Below are positions 8,341 through 16,437 of a stretch of DNA of 16,774 bases, one piece after another (position 1 is the stretch's first letter; each line of letters opens with the position of its first letter). The translations under genes and the position numbers were made by a program. The notes beneath the pieces were generated by a model, which did no database searches, was not told where the DNA came from, and saw nothing but the letters and a program-made list of their open reading frames with translations. Source of the DNA: Fidelibacterota bacterium UBA6531 (GTDB taxonomy: Bacteria > Fidelibacterota > Marinisomatia > Marinisomatales > TCS55); NCBI GenBank assembly GCA_002436185.1, contig DJKX01000038.1, positions 1 through 16,774 on the forward strand. The letters are read 5' to 3'.

Positions 8341-9665
8341 TTTCTTAAATCCTTAAAACGTTTTGCCTTAACAGTGTATCTCGGAAGTTCTCCATATCGA
8401 CAAAATTCTATTTCATAATTTAGGTTTGTTTTTAGTCTCAGTTGATCGGACAACTTTGATTTGATTTTATCAATTTCTTCTGAAGAGTTATGCAAATATT
8501 CGACCTGTAATGTGATCTTTTCCCTATCATTTATTTTTTCCACTTTTAGTTCATAATCATTGCCCAAACCTTCAATCCCTCTCACAACATCCTCCACTGA
8601 AGACGGTGCAAAAAGAACACCCTTCACCTTAGTAATATCATCGGTTCTACCGACCACACCTCCTTTAATCAATCTAGATGTCCTACCGCATAAGCAGGGT
8701 TCTGCATCCCACTCAATAATATCTTTTGAATCAAATCGAATACAGGGTTGGGCGTGTCTGTCGAAAGCAGTAATAATCATTTTTCCTCTGACTCCCGGTT
8801 CTTCGATAATTTCCCCTGTTTCTACATCAACTATTTCCACGAGAAAAAATGCATCATTTACATGCATGCCTCCCGGTTGTTCTGTACATTCAAAAGACCA
8901 AGCTCCAATTTCTGTGGCGCCGGCATGGTCATATACTTTGGCTCCCCACGCTTCTTCAATGCGTTTCTTAGTACTGGGAATACTTGCACCCGGTTCACCG
9001 GCACACGTAATTTTTTCAATGGTTAGATCAGCAGGATTTATATTCATTTCATTGATGGCTGTATCTGCCATCCCTAACATATATGTTGGGGTTCCCATCA
9101 TGGCAGTTGCATTCAACTCTTGTATTTTCAGAATTCGGGCACGGGTATCCAGTACACCTCCCGGTACAACTTCACATCCGATTTTTTCCGCACCGTAATG
9201 CCCTGCCCAAAAAGCAACAAACACATTATAACCAAATGGAATAAATACCCTGTCTTTGGGACGGTATCCTTGGGCCCATAAAAGCTGTGCCCAGCATTCA
9301 GCCCACCATTCCCAATCCTGCCATGTATCCGGTTGATAAACCGGTTGTCCCGTCGTTCCACTGGTTTGCCGGTACGCCGTTACCTCATTTAATGAAACAC
9401 ATAACGCATCTCCGTAAGGAAACGGATCTTTACCCTGAATATCCCTCATCATGGATTTTTCCACGGTCGGAATTTGTCTGATATGAGCAAATGATTGAAT
9501 GTCTTCCGGTTTGATGCCCACCTTATCATATAAAGCACGGTGAAATTTTGAATGGTCATAAGCCCAAGAAAAAATACGTTTAAATTTCTTCAATTGAAGG
9601 GCACGGATGGTTACAAATGGGAGTGTTTCTAAAACAGGATTCCAATATGAAGATTCGCTACTCAT
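8337..9665 (-). CDS. Phenylacetate-CoA ligase family (PaaK-like) aryl/acyl-CoA ligase
   Basis: 442 aa, normal PaaK length. An ATP-dependent adenylate-forming enzyme that makes a CoA thioester and AMP. Motifs are the phosphate loop TSGTTGQP (101-108), VYDHAGATEIG (244-254, usually YDxYGxxE), RFDSKDI (310-316), CLCGR (324-328, a Cys pair like the PaaK metal/structural motif), GRTDDITKVKG (339-349) and the C-terminal lysine region RYTVKAKR (429-436) expected to hold the catalytic Lys. It follows ubiX by 11 bases, with GGGGTGA about 14 bases before the ATG. The context suggests it activates the carboxylate made by UbiD. Known 4-hydroxybenzoate-CoA ligases of phenol degraders belong to a different subfamily, so the acid could be another hydroxybenzoate or an aryl-alkanoate. 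The exact substrate is not readable. Confidence 0.92.
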   Translation of the reverse strand: MSSESSYWNPVLETLPFVTIRALQLKKFKRIFSWAYDHSKFHRALYDKVGIKPEDIQSFAHIRQIPTVEKSMMRDIQGKDPFPYGDALCVSLNEVTAYRQTSGTTGQPVYQPDTWQDWEWWAECWAQLLWAQGYRPKDRVFIPFGYNVFVAFWAGHYGAEKIGCEVVPGGVLDTRARILKIQELNATAMMGTPTYMLGMADTAINEMNINPADLTIEKITCAGEPGASIPSTKKRIEEAWGAKVYDHAGATEIGAWSFECTEQPGGMHVNDAFFLVEIVDVETGEIIEEPGVRGKMIITAFDRHAQPCIRFDSKDIIEWDAEPCLCGRTSRLIKGGVVGRTDDITKVKGVLFAPSSVEDVVRGIEGLGNDYELKVEKINDREKITLQVEYLHNSSEEIDKIKSKLSDQLRLKTNLNYEIEFCRYGELPRYTVKAKRFKDLRK

Positions 9666-9676
9666 TGGAATTTTGA

Positions 9677-10237
9677 CTAATCACCCCAGCGGCGGAACAG
9701 ATCATGTTTAATATCAAAATAATCTAAAATTTTTCCCACAGTCTGGTTAATAATATCATCAATTGTTTTTGGATAATGATAGAATGAAGGAACTGGAGGT
9801 AAAATATGAGCACCATTATCAGCAGCTTTCATCATCAGTTTTAAATGTCCTTTATGGAGAGGGGTTTCTCTTACAACCAAAACCAATTTTCTTTTTTCCT
9901 TCAAAGTTACATCTGCCGCACGTACGATAAGATTTTCTGAATACGAATTCGCAATACCGGATAGTGTTTTTATCGTACATGGTACTACAACCATGCCATC
10001 GACTAAAAAGGATCCACTGGAAACTTTTGCCGCCATATTTTTATTATCATAAACAAATGATGCCATTTGTTTCACTTCATCAATATTATAATCTGTTTCA
10101 ATTTGTATATTTTTTTCACCGGAGTTTGAGATAACCAAATGAGTTTCAACTTTATTTTCTTGCAATGCCGATAATAGTCTGACACCATAAACGACTCCAC
10201 TTGCACCGGAAATTCCCACTACTATTTTTTTAGACAT
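9677..10237 (-). CDS. ubiX: Flavin prenyltransferase UbiX
   Basis: 186 aa, standard length. UbiX prenylates FMN with dimethylallyl phosphate to make the prenyl-FMN cofactor of UbiD enzymes. Motifs are GISGASG (8-14), SSGSFLVDGMVVVPCTIKTL (73-92), NLIVRAADVTLKEKRKLVL (102-120), RETPL (123-127) and the C-terminal PSFYHYPKTIDDI (150-162). All key stretches are intact. It starts at ATG 10237, 26 bases after lpdD, with a weak GAGAAT ribosome site. A dedicated UbiX beside UbiD and LpdD is the layout of inducible hydroxyaromatic (de)carboxylase operons (BCD type), so it probably serves this UbiD rather than ubiquinone synthesis. Confidence 0.95.
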   Translation of the reverse strand: MSKKIVVGISGASGVVYGVRLLSALQENKVETHLVISNSGEKNIQIETDYNIDEVKQMASFVYDNKNMAAKVSSGSFLVDGMVVVPCTIKTLSGIANSYSENLIVRAADVTLKEKRKLVLVVRETPLHKGHLKLMMKAADNGAHILPPVPSFYHYPKTIDDIINQTVGKILDYFDIKHDLFRRWGD

Positions 10238-10263
10238 TTTTATTCTCTATTTATTTATTTCAA

Positions 10264-10674
10264 CTATTTTGATAATTCTGAAGCAACTAATTCAGCAATT
10301 TTATTTCCATTTTCCAATACTTTTTTTATCCCATCTTTATCAATATTGTCCCAATGTGCCCCTGCAGTTACAACCACATTTGATTTTGTTGACAATGCTA
10401 TTTTTTCAGCAATTGGTTTGACTAAATGATCTTCCATATGTCCGGGGAAACAAATGACTGAAGCAGTAGCATTATTTTTTTCAGGGTTTACAATACTTAC
10501 TTGTGATTGTCCAGCTGAAACGGCGCCTATGTGAGGTTTATCCCCACCCCACACTGCAATTAAAATATCCTTACCGATAATGTGAACACTGGCTTCTAAA
10601 TCAAATGAGCCCGTTTCAGTTTGTACAAAAAATTCTTTACAGGATTTATTCATTACATTTTGGTTTGATTCCAT
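10264..10674 (-). CDS. lpdD: LpdD-like prenylated-flavin chaperone / UbiD accessory subunit
   Basis: 136 aa. It matches from memory the D protein of LpdBCD-type gallate and hydroxyarylic acid decarboxylases, described as a prenyl-FMN-associated chaperone. Signature stretches are AVWGGDKPHIGAVS (40-53, His48), PGHMEDHLVKPIAEKIA (77-93, His79) and VVTAGAHWDNIDKDGI (101-116, His107). The role is to help load prenyl-FMN into UbiD. Its 5' end overlaps the Tm-1-like gene by 22 bases. The start is uncertain: ATG 10674 has AGGA almost touching it, and the next in-frame ATG is codon 8, but homology begins after either. LpdD is not part of the classical Thauera phenylphosphate carboxylase set, so its presence here blends two known operon types. 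Confidence 0.82.
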   Translation of the reverse strand: MESNQNVMNKSCKEFFVQTETGSFDLEASVHIIGKDILIAVWGGDKPHIGAVSAGQSQVSIVNPEKNNATASVICFPGHMEDHLVKPIAEKIALSTKSNVVVTAGAHWDNIDKDGIKKVLENGNKIAELVASELSK

Positions 10675-11900
10675 TCCTGAAATAACTGATGAAATACGTT
10701 TACTGCTTCTTTCCCAAATTCTGGAGTATTCAGATGAAGATTCACATCTTTAACAGGAATATTTGGATTAAGTAAGAATTTAAGTTCTTCCATAAAGGCA
10801 GCGTCTGCAACAGGATCAAAAAGGGCATGACCGACTTCATCCAATGAACTCCAACCTTTCAAGGGATTTAGAATTGCACATGGGGCTTCAGAGATATTCA
10901 AACGACGTGCAATAATTGCAGCCATCTCTTTCAATTCATCAGCATTGGTTCTGACTTCAATACGTAATTTATCAATTATAGCCTGTGGACGATCTTTGTA
11001 TTTTTCCAGAAGATCTTGTCTGCCACCAACACTAATCATATCCAAACCTGATGGGGCGATGACTTGAGGAATTCCTACTTCAGATGCGGCGATTATTCGA
11101 TCATCTCCGGCAGCACAGTTTCCATCCAACAATTGTTCACCGACTCCTCGGCTTACAAAATCAATAACACCTTGAAACCAACCCTCACGAATTAATTCAT
11201 CCATGGCTCTGTCTCCTCGTCCCTGAGCATGACATGGAACAGGTATATATTTTTTATCTCGCAAATAATGAATGGATGGTTCCACGGCACGTTCAGCAAA
11301 ACCAAATGAAGTTAAAGCAATTACAGGTTGTTCAAAATCCACTTCCCAACCTGGCGACAAGTCAACCATACCACAGATAGCACCAACTGCATTAACCAAT
11401 TGAGTTTTTAAAATGGGATTAATTTCTACAACATCCACAACTGTATTCAACATCGTAATATCTTTTGTCCCAACGTACTTCCCGACATATTTTGGATGTC
11501 CTGCCATACTTGATGCCATCAATTTCGGCATACCAAATGGCATAGACTTCATGATGCTGGTGGAGACGAGTGAAGATGTACCTCCACCTACACCGAGAAT
11601 ACCGTGAATTTTCCCATCATCAAGAAGATTATTTGCAATTTTTGTTGCACCGGCAATTTGATTATCCGTCGCTTTTTGTCGTTCTGTTCTATACAGCCGG
11701 CGTATTTTTTGAATATCATCAATCCCACCTGCTTTAGCAACTTCTTCGCAAGTAATATCACCCATGAAAAATGGTTCTTGTTCCATACTGAAATCAAGAA
11801 GAATAGCATTTAGCCCCTGAGATTGAATCAATTCTTTGACAAATTTAAACTCAGCTCCTCGAGTATCGAGGTTGGCAATGATCAGGACTGTTTTTTTCAA
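10653..11900 (-). CDS. Tm-1-like/UPF0261 family ATP-binding protein
   Basis: 415 aa, full family length. Named after the tomato Tm-1 resistance protein, whose N-terminal domain binds ATP; the bacterial role is not established. Features are LDTRGAEF (11-18, the family LDTKGxE motif), GVGGGTSS (103-110, nucleotide/phosphate-type glycine loop), YVGTKDITML (142-151), TSFGFAERAVE (197-207) and HAQGRGDRAMDELI (224-237, family variant of HxxGxGGxxME). The start is TTG at 11900: the next in-frame Met is residue 39, beyond the conserved LDTRG motif, and an in-frame stop lies just upstream. It sits 10 bases after ubiD with no clear Shine-Dalgarno, so it is probably coupled to ubiD. A position between ubiD and lpdD-ubiX implies a role in the carboxylation step; what role is unknown. 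Confidence 0.9.
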   Translation of the reverse strand: MKKTVLIIANLDTRGAEFKFVKELIQSQGLNAILLDFSMEQEPFFMGDITCEEVAKAGGIDDIQKIRRLYRTERQKATDNQIAGATKIANNLLDDGKIHGILGVGGGTSSLVSTSIMKSMPFGMPKLMASSMAGHPKYVGKYVGTKDITMLNTVVDVVEINPILKTQLVNAVGAICGMVDLSPGWEVDFEQPVIALTSFGFAERAVEPSIHYLRDKKYIPVPCHAQGRGDRAMDELIREGWFQGVIDFVSRGVGEQLLDGNCAAGDDRIIAASEVGIPQVIAPSGLDMISVGGRQDLLEKYKDRPQAIIDKLRIEVRTNADELKEMAAIIARRLNISEAPCAILNPLKGWSSLDEVGHALFDPVADAAFMEELKFLLNPNIPVKDVNLHLNTPEFGKEAVNVFHQLFQEWNQTKM

Positions 11901-11910
11901 AACCGGCGAT

Positions 11911-13311
11911 CTATAATCCTAGCTCGGACCATCTCCCCTTAACCCTTTCTACCACATCTGGATCCAATTCAATGGGTTTAGGTTTATCTTTCCATTCATA
12001 GGGAATGGTTGCATCCAGCAGCAGCCTGCCTGTGATTTCACGGGCACTGATGGGTAGAGATGGATCGAGGGGGGTGGATCTGCCGCGCTTGATTACCTGG
12101 CTTCGGTTCGGCTGAAAACGGAAACTTAAGGCATACATCACTCTGGGTATATCCCATGGGTCCACGTCTTCATCTACGACGATAACTGTTTTTAGGCCAT
12201 AGGCACCCATTTCCGTTGATATGGCTGCTGTTAATACTTGATCAACATGGCCGGGATACATCTGCTTCATGGAAATAATGGCCAGGAATCTGCCGGAACC
12301 TTCCGGAGGACAATAACAGGACTTCAACCCTGGAATTTTCATGGTATTCAATTGCTGCCACATGGTTGCGCCGTAGGAAAGTGCCATAGTCATATGGGTA
12401 TCTGTTACAGCTCTTCCTACAGTTGTACCATGGTGAATCGGGTTATTCCGATGGGTAATACATGTTACCTGAATAAAGTTCCTTGGGTCTGTACCCACCC
12501 CTGAATAATAACCGGTATATTCACCAAAAGGTCCTTCTTCATAGAATTCTTCCGGGTCAACATATCCTTCTACAACCATTTCAGCAGTGGCAGGTATTGG
12601 GAGATCAACTGTTTCACCCTTAATAACTTCGACTGGTTGTCCTCGGAGTGCTCCTGCAACATCATATTCAGAAACAAAGGCTGAAACCCGTGATGCCCCC
12701 AGGATGAACAACAAGGGATCACAGCCGGAAACAGAGGCTACCGGCATTTTCTCACCCAGGGCCTGGTATTTTTTCAGCATGATATCGGCGTGTTTCCCCT
12801 TGATAAACTGAGTACCAATTTTGTCTTTTTCAAATAACTGGCTTCTATACGTACCTAGGTTTACCCAACCGGAATCAGGATCTTTGGTAATAATAAAATG
12901 TGCCGTACCATAATATGGACCACCGTCCAAAGGATAATAGTGCGGTATTGGGAATTTATACAAATCTATATCATCACCTAATAGAATATTTTCTTTGCAA
13001 GGAGCTTTGTCAACCCACGTTGGTGGAATGAGTGTTTCACCCCGTTTTGCCCACGAATCGTACAAATCAAAAAGTGTCGAATCTCGCGGTTGCCCCATAA
13101 TAAAGGCAAGGCGTTCTTCCGTCGTGCATACACTTGTAATCACGGGGGAACTATACCCCTTTATATTTTCAAAAAGAAGGGCAGGCCCCCGTTCTTCTTC
13201 ATTCAGTTTAGCTATATGAGATAGTTCCAGATAGGGGTCAACTTCTGCAGTAATTCGTTTGACCAATCCAACTTTTTCACCTTGCTCAATAAAATCTCGC
13301 ATGTCTTTCAT
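11911..13311 (-). CDS. UbiD-family prenyl-FMN-dependent (de)carboxylase, candidate aryl-phosphate carboxylase
   Basis: 466 aa. UbiD enzymes (de)carboxylate aromatic or unsaturated acids using prenyl-FMN, Mn and K. By spacing against E. coli UbiD and fungal Fdc1, the metal ligands are Asn151, His174 and Glu215, and the catalytic Arg-Glu-Glu set is Arg156 (NLGTYR), Glu259 and Glu264 (EGPFGE). All are present, so the enzyme should be active. It follows ppsB by 60 bases with AAGGA about 8 bases before ATG 13311; a second in-frame ATG three codons later is less well placed. Beside PpsAB it most simply carboxylates an aryl phosphate to a hydroxybenzoate, as phenylphosphate carboxylase does. That enzyme, however, has two UbiD-like subunits in Thauera, and only one is here. 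A plain hydroxybenzoate decarboxylase role is the main alternative. Confidence 0.93.
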   Translation of the reverse strand: MKDMRDFIEQGEKVGLVKRITAEVDPYLELSHIAKLNEEERGPALLFENIKGYSSPVITSVCTTEERLAFIMGQPRDSTLFDLYDSWAKRGETLIPPTWVDKAPCKENILLGDDIDLYKFPIPHYYPLDGGPYYGTAHFIITKDPDSGWVNLGTYRSQLFEKDKIGTQFIKGKHADIMLKKYQALGEKMPVASVSGCDPLLFILGASRVSAFVSEYDVAGALRGQPVEVIKGETVDLPIPATAEMVVEGYVDPEEFYEEGPFGEYTGYYSGVGTDPRNFIQVTCITHRNNPIHHGTTVGRAVTDTHMTMALSYGATMWQQLNTMKIPGLKSCYCPPEGSGRFLAIISMKQMYPGHVDQVLTAAISTEMGAYGLKTVIVVDEDVDPWDIPRVMYALSFRFQPNRSQVIKRGRSTPLDPSLPISAREITGRLLLDATIPYEWKDKPKPIELDPDVVERVKGRWSELGL

Positions 13312-13346
13312 ATTTCTGTTCCTTTTTTTGTGTTTGTTATTGTGAA

Positions 13347-13365
13347 AAGGCTATAGCCTAGCCTT
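13347..13365 (-). other. Short inverted repeat after ppsB
   Basis: On the minus strand AAGGCTA, a five-base loop, then TAGCCTT, starting seven bases after the ppsB stop and followed by only two T. It overlaps a 12-base palindrome (13348-13359). It may be a weak mRNA-processing or stabilising hairpin between ppsB and ubiD. It is too weak to call a terminator. Confidence 0.35.
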
Positions 13366-13371
13366 CTATCA

Positions 13372-14436
13372 TTATATTTTTATTCGTTTCGATCCTCTAT
13401 CCATCATGATTTGATAACTACTTTTACCGCCCAAAATCGGCATACTTTTTTTCTGACTCCACACTGTTTCCGGACGGCTCTGGACAATGAATAAATTTTC
13501 TGGAAAAGGGATATCTTTATCAATAGACCATTCAATGTCCTGAGGACTGCCGTAATGATCTTCAATTATTTTTGCAATTCTAACTAGTTCCTGAACTTCA
13601 TCATCGATCAGACACCGCTCTAGCTGCATTTCTTCATCAACATCTATATGTACCACCTCATCCTTTCCAGAATCATACACGCATTGAATATGTTTTTGGG
13701 AGATTGTTCGCTCATTTATTTCCTTGGTGACCTTATCCACGATAAATTTATCGGGATTTACATAACCGCCTACAACTGTCTCCCCAAAGCCCCAGCTGCC
13801 TTCAATCACAATCTTGGAGAGATCACCGTTGGTCGGGTCGAGAGTGAACATCACACCGGAAGTTTTTGCGCTAACCATCTTTTGGATGCCCACGCTGATC
13901 AATACATCCTCATGGGAAAAATCATTCTTGATTCTGTAACTGATGGCCCGGGAAGTAAACAGGCTTGCCCAGCATCGTTTTACATTGACCATGACCTGGG
14001 CGATGCCGATGGTCCAGAGATAAGTGTCTTGTTGTCCTGCAAAGCTGGCTGTCGGCAAATCTTCGGCAGTTGCACTCGACCTTACCGCAACCGGGATATT
14101 CCGATCGTGGTATTCCTTGCTTAACTCTCCGTAACCTTCTTCAATAGCTTTTTGTGTTTCCACAGGCATGGCGGTTTTCACAATCAGTGACCGGATTTTC
14201 TCACTCACCTGATCCAGTGCTTTTATGTCCTCCGGATCCATGTGCACAAGAGCGCCATAGATATTATCGATAATTCCGGTGGCAGTAATGAAGTTGAGGT
14301 AGGCGTCTGTTGTGACGGCAAACCCGTGGGGTACACGAATTCCCGCTTTAATCATTTCTCCTAAACTGGCATTTTTTCCACCAACTGAATTCAGAGAACC
14401 TTTATCTACATATTTGAAATCAATTACATGCTTCAT
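13372..14436 (-). CDS. ppsB: Phenylphosphate synthase-like subunit B (PEP-synthase N-terminal ATP-grasp half)
   Basis: 354 aa (about 40 kDa), equal to the N-terminal nucleotide-binding half of PEP synthase and to the size of subunit 2 of Thauera phenylphosphate synthase. Motifs are VGGKNASLGEM (18-28), AVRSSATAEDLPTASFAGQ (117-135), SGVMFTLDP (193-201), EGSWGFGE (212-219), QDIEWS (299-304) and the terminal QSRPETVW (319-326), after which a full PEP synthase would continue into its His domain. Here the protein stops 28 residues later. It should cleave ATP to AMP and phosphate and hand a phosphoryl group to the His of PpsA. The ribosome site is weak (GAG 6 bases before ATG), and a strong hairpin lies in the 141-base gap after ppsA. 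The phenol specificity is inferred from the split form and the UbiD neighbour. Confidence 0.9.
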   Translation of the reverse strand: MKHVIDFKYVDKGSLNSVGGKNASLGEMIKAGIRVPHGFAVTTDAYLNFITATGIIDNIYGALVHMDPEDIKALDQVSEKIRSLIVKTAMPVETQKAIEEGYGELSKEYHDRNIPVAVRSSATAEDLPTASFAGQQDTYLWTIGIAQVMVNVKRCWASLFTSRAISYRIKNDFSHEDVLISVGIQKMVSAKTSGVMFTLDPTNGDLSKIVIEGSWGFGETVVGGYVNPDKFIVDKVTKEINERTISQKHIQCVYDSGKDEVVHIDVDEEMQLERCLIDDEVQELVRIAKIIEDHYGSPQDIEWSIDKDIPFPENLFIVQSRPETVWSQKKSMPILGGKSSYQIMMDRGSKRIKI

Positions 14437-14528
14437 GTTTAACTCATTGGTTTTTCATTACCGGTAACACCGATTGATTTATGATTGGAAAACTATCATC
14501 CAAGTCCTGTTTCATATCGGACGAGGAG

Positions 14529-14560
14529 AAAGAGGATTGGAAAATTCACCAATCCTCTTT
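14529..14560 (-). other. Strong 12-bp hairpin between ppsA and ppsB
   Basis: A perfect 12-base inverted repeat: on the minus strand AAAGAGGATTGG, an eight-base loop, then CCAATCCTCTTT. It lies 18 bases after the ppsA stop and about 90 bases before ppsB. The transcript then reads CTCCTCG rather than a U-run, so a full terminator is unlikely. A partial terminator, RNase barrier or stability element setting the ratio of ppsA to ppsB is more plausible. Read on the plus strand it is followed by a T-rich stretch, but no plus-strand gene ends here. Confidence 0.7.
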
Positions 14561-14577
14561 TCCTTTTTATACTTTAT

Positions 14578-16437
14578 CTACGCTGCCCTTTCCACGATTG
14601 TAACTTCGCCAGTATCACCATCGACTCGGATAGTATCACCAGTCTTGATTGCTGATGTGGCAATTCCCGTACCCGTTACAGATGGGATCCCATATTCCCG
14701 GCAGACAATTGCAGCATGACTTGTTAATCCGCCAATATCAGTAACGGCTGCTTTTATCTTAGTGAATATTGGAGCCCAAGAGGGATTTGTAGAGGCACAG
14801 ACGAGTATATCGCCGGGTTGAACATCCACAATATCTTTCAAGAGCTTGAGTACTTTAGCAGGTCCTTCCGCAGAACCGGCAGAAGATGCGAAACCTTTAA
14901 TTTCTGACACGTCTGCTCCAGCTACTGCATCGACACCTTTAAGCCAATCTTGAACTCTGTCAGTAGTAATACCCCACAACATAACTGTAAAAGGTTCTGC
15001 TACTTCTTCCGGAGGAATACCAAGTGCCGGTTGAGGATTCCATTTTTTGGCAGCTTCAAGGATTTTCCTGCGTTTTGCGACCGTGGCCTTGTAATGTTCA
15101 CTTCTCATAGGAATATCCACACCCAATGCCCAACCGGTTGATACCTCGGTAAGTAGTTCCGGAATCTCATAGCGGTTGAACATGAAGATGTCATCCACTT
15201 CATCCAGCATGTCGCAGTTTACCAGTAGTTGACCGAATTCCCTTACCTTAGCGTACCAGATCGTATGAAACCAATGCTCTACCCAGAACAGATGGTCTTC
15301 CGCATAGCGGTAAATAGACCGGATATTATTGTAGGTGTCCTCAAACGTTTTTTTGTCTTCATCGGTTTTGATCAGGGCGCGGTATTCAGCTACAATCTCA
15401 TCCCGTTCCTTTTCGATTTTATCCAGGGAACGTTCAATTGTCTCACCATTGTCAAGCTGTTCCAGGTAGCTCTTGATATAACCAAAAGGAATGTCCAGAT
15501 TTGTAATCCAGCTTCCTTCATGATGGTACCAGCCACTACCGCAAGAAACATAGAACCACGGGCTCTTGACATTATTAAAATGTTCCAGCCAGTTCTTACC
15601 GTCTTTCAAGTTCTCCAACTGTTCTATTTTCTCATTCGCGGAGCCATCCCCTTTCAGGATATCCGCAACACTGTTCTGGGAAAAAGCTTTCCTAGCAAGT
15701 TGACAGAGTTCTTCTTCAGGGCGAAACATGGCAACATTAGCGCCTGCGACCATTTTACCAATGGAACTTTCACTGATTCCTGGGAAAAGTCCTCTGGCAA
15801 CATCAACGAACATCAGGTATGCCAGATAGGACAGATTCAGCATCTCAAAATGATATTGCCAGCCCTTGAACATCATATTCACAAGCCGGTCAAAACCTTC
15901 TATGATGTCGTAGGAAACATAGTATCCTTTTGGAGCGGGCAGGACTTCTTCTTCCGATATGAACTCCGGCAGTTCCGTAGGTATCTTTAGTTCGTCCATC
16001 TCTTTCCCAAGAGCCTTGAATTTTACCAGCCATTTTTCCCACAACTCGTCATAGTTTTGGAAAACAGGAAATACCCGAGCCCCAAAACGCTCTGCCTTTG
16101 CTCCCTGAACTTCATCTGGGGGCGGTGCAATAGCACAGATGTATAAATAACAGCCAACCATACGCTGGGCGATTCCTTGGGCCGGGGGAATACAAAAAAC
16201 CCGGGTTGTGTATTGGGATAGGGATATCTGCCAGGCTTCCTGGAATATATGATCCAGTGGCGGAATAGCTTCCGGTGCATGTATCTTGTCCTGAAACCAG
16301 AACTGATTCTTTTCCCATTCTTCCCTATCGCCAGAAAATAACTGATGCGAGGGATACATTTCCTCCCATCCTTCAAGTTCCGCTGGGACCTCAAACTCAT
16401 GGGGGTCCGGGAACCTTCCTTCTGTTTTGCTTGTCAT
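14578..16437 (-). CDS. ppsA: Phenylphosphate synthase-like subunit A (phospho-histidine domain)
   Basis: 619 aa (about 70 kDa), the size of subunit 1 of Thauera phenylphosphate synthase, which resembles the central part of PEP synthase. Residues 530-617 form the PEP-utilising mobile domain: PGDILVCASTNPSW (541-554) and the phospho-His loop GGLTSHAAIVCREYGIPS (569-586, His574 the phosphoryl carrier), then the closing VDGDTGEV. Residues 1-500 are a Trp/Tyr/Phe-rich helical domain (for example KNQFWFQDKIHAPE, 43-56) found in this subfamily and presumably binding the acceptor. It has no PEP/pyruvate TIM barrel, so it is not a PEP synthase. The start is ATG 16437 with AAGGAG 9 bases upstream. The inferred reaction is phenol (or analogue) plus ATP giving aryl phosphate, AMP and phosphate. 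The stimulating third subunit PpsC is not seen. Confidence 0.9.
   Translation of the reverse strand: MTSKTEGRFPDPHEFEVPAELEGWEEMYPSHQLFSGDREEWEKNQFWFQDKIHAPEAIPPLDHIFQEAWQISLSQYTTRVFCIPPAQGIAQRMVGCYLYICAIAPPPDEVQGAKAERFGARVFPVFQNYDELWEKWLVKFKALGKEMDELKIPTELPEFISEEEVLPAPKGYYVSYDIIEGFDRLVNMMFKGWQYHFEMLNLSYLAYLMFVDVARGLFPGISESSIGKMVAGANVAMFRPEEELCQLARKAFSQNSVADILKGDGSANEKIEQLENLKDGKNWLEHFNNVKSPWFYVSCGSGWYHHEGSWITNLDIPFGYIKSYLEQLDNGETIERSLDKIEKERDEIVAEYRALIKTDEDKKTFEDTYNNIRSIYRYAEDHLFWVEHWFHTIWYAKVREFGQLLVNCDMLDEVDDIFMFNRYEIPELLTEVSTGWALGVDIPMRSEHYKATVAKRRKILEAAKKWNPQPALGIPPEEVAEPFTVMLWGITTDRVQDWLKGVDAVAGADVSEIKGFASSAGSAEGPAKVLKLLKDIVDVQPGDILVCASTNPSWAPIFTKIKAAVTDIGGLTSHAAIVCREYGIPSVTGTGIATSAIKTGDTIRVDGDTGEVTIVERAA

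Noticed and set aside
8560..9198. 212-codon open frame on the plus strand
   Set aside because: Antisense to the PaaK-like ligase, with Ser/Pro/Ile-rich composition typical of a shadow frame.
14529..14570. Plus-strand rho-independent terminator
   Set aside because: The stem followed by a T-rich stretch looks right on the plus strand, but no plus-strand gene exists upstream to terminate.
15229..15990. 253-codon open frame on the plus strand
   Set aside because: Entirely antisense to ppsA, whose minus-strand product has clear family motifs; the plus product is not recognisable and lacks context.
13372..16437. Interpretation as a broken (frameshifted) PEP synthase
   Set aside because: The two pieces are in the order His-domain protein then ATP-grasp protein, the reverse of PEP synthase, each has its own start and stop, the TIM barrel is absent and sizes match phenylphosphate synthase subunits.
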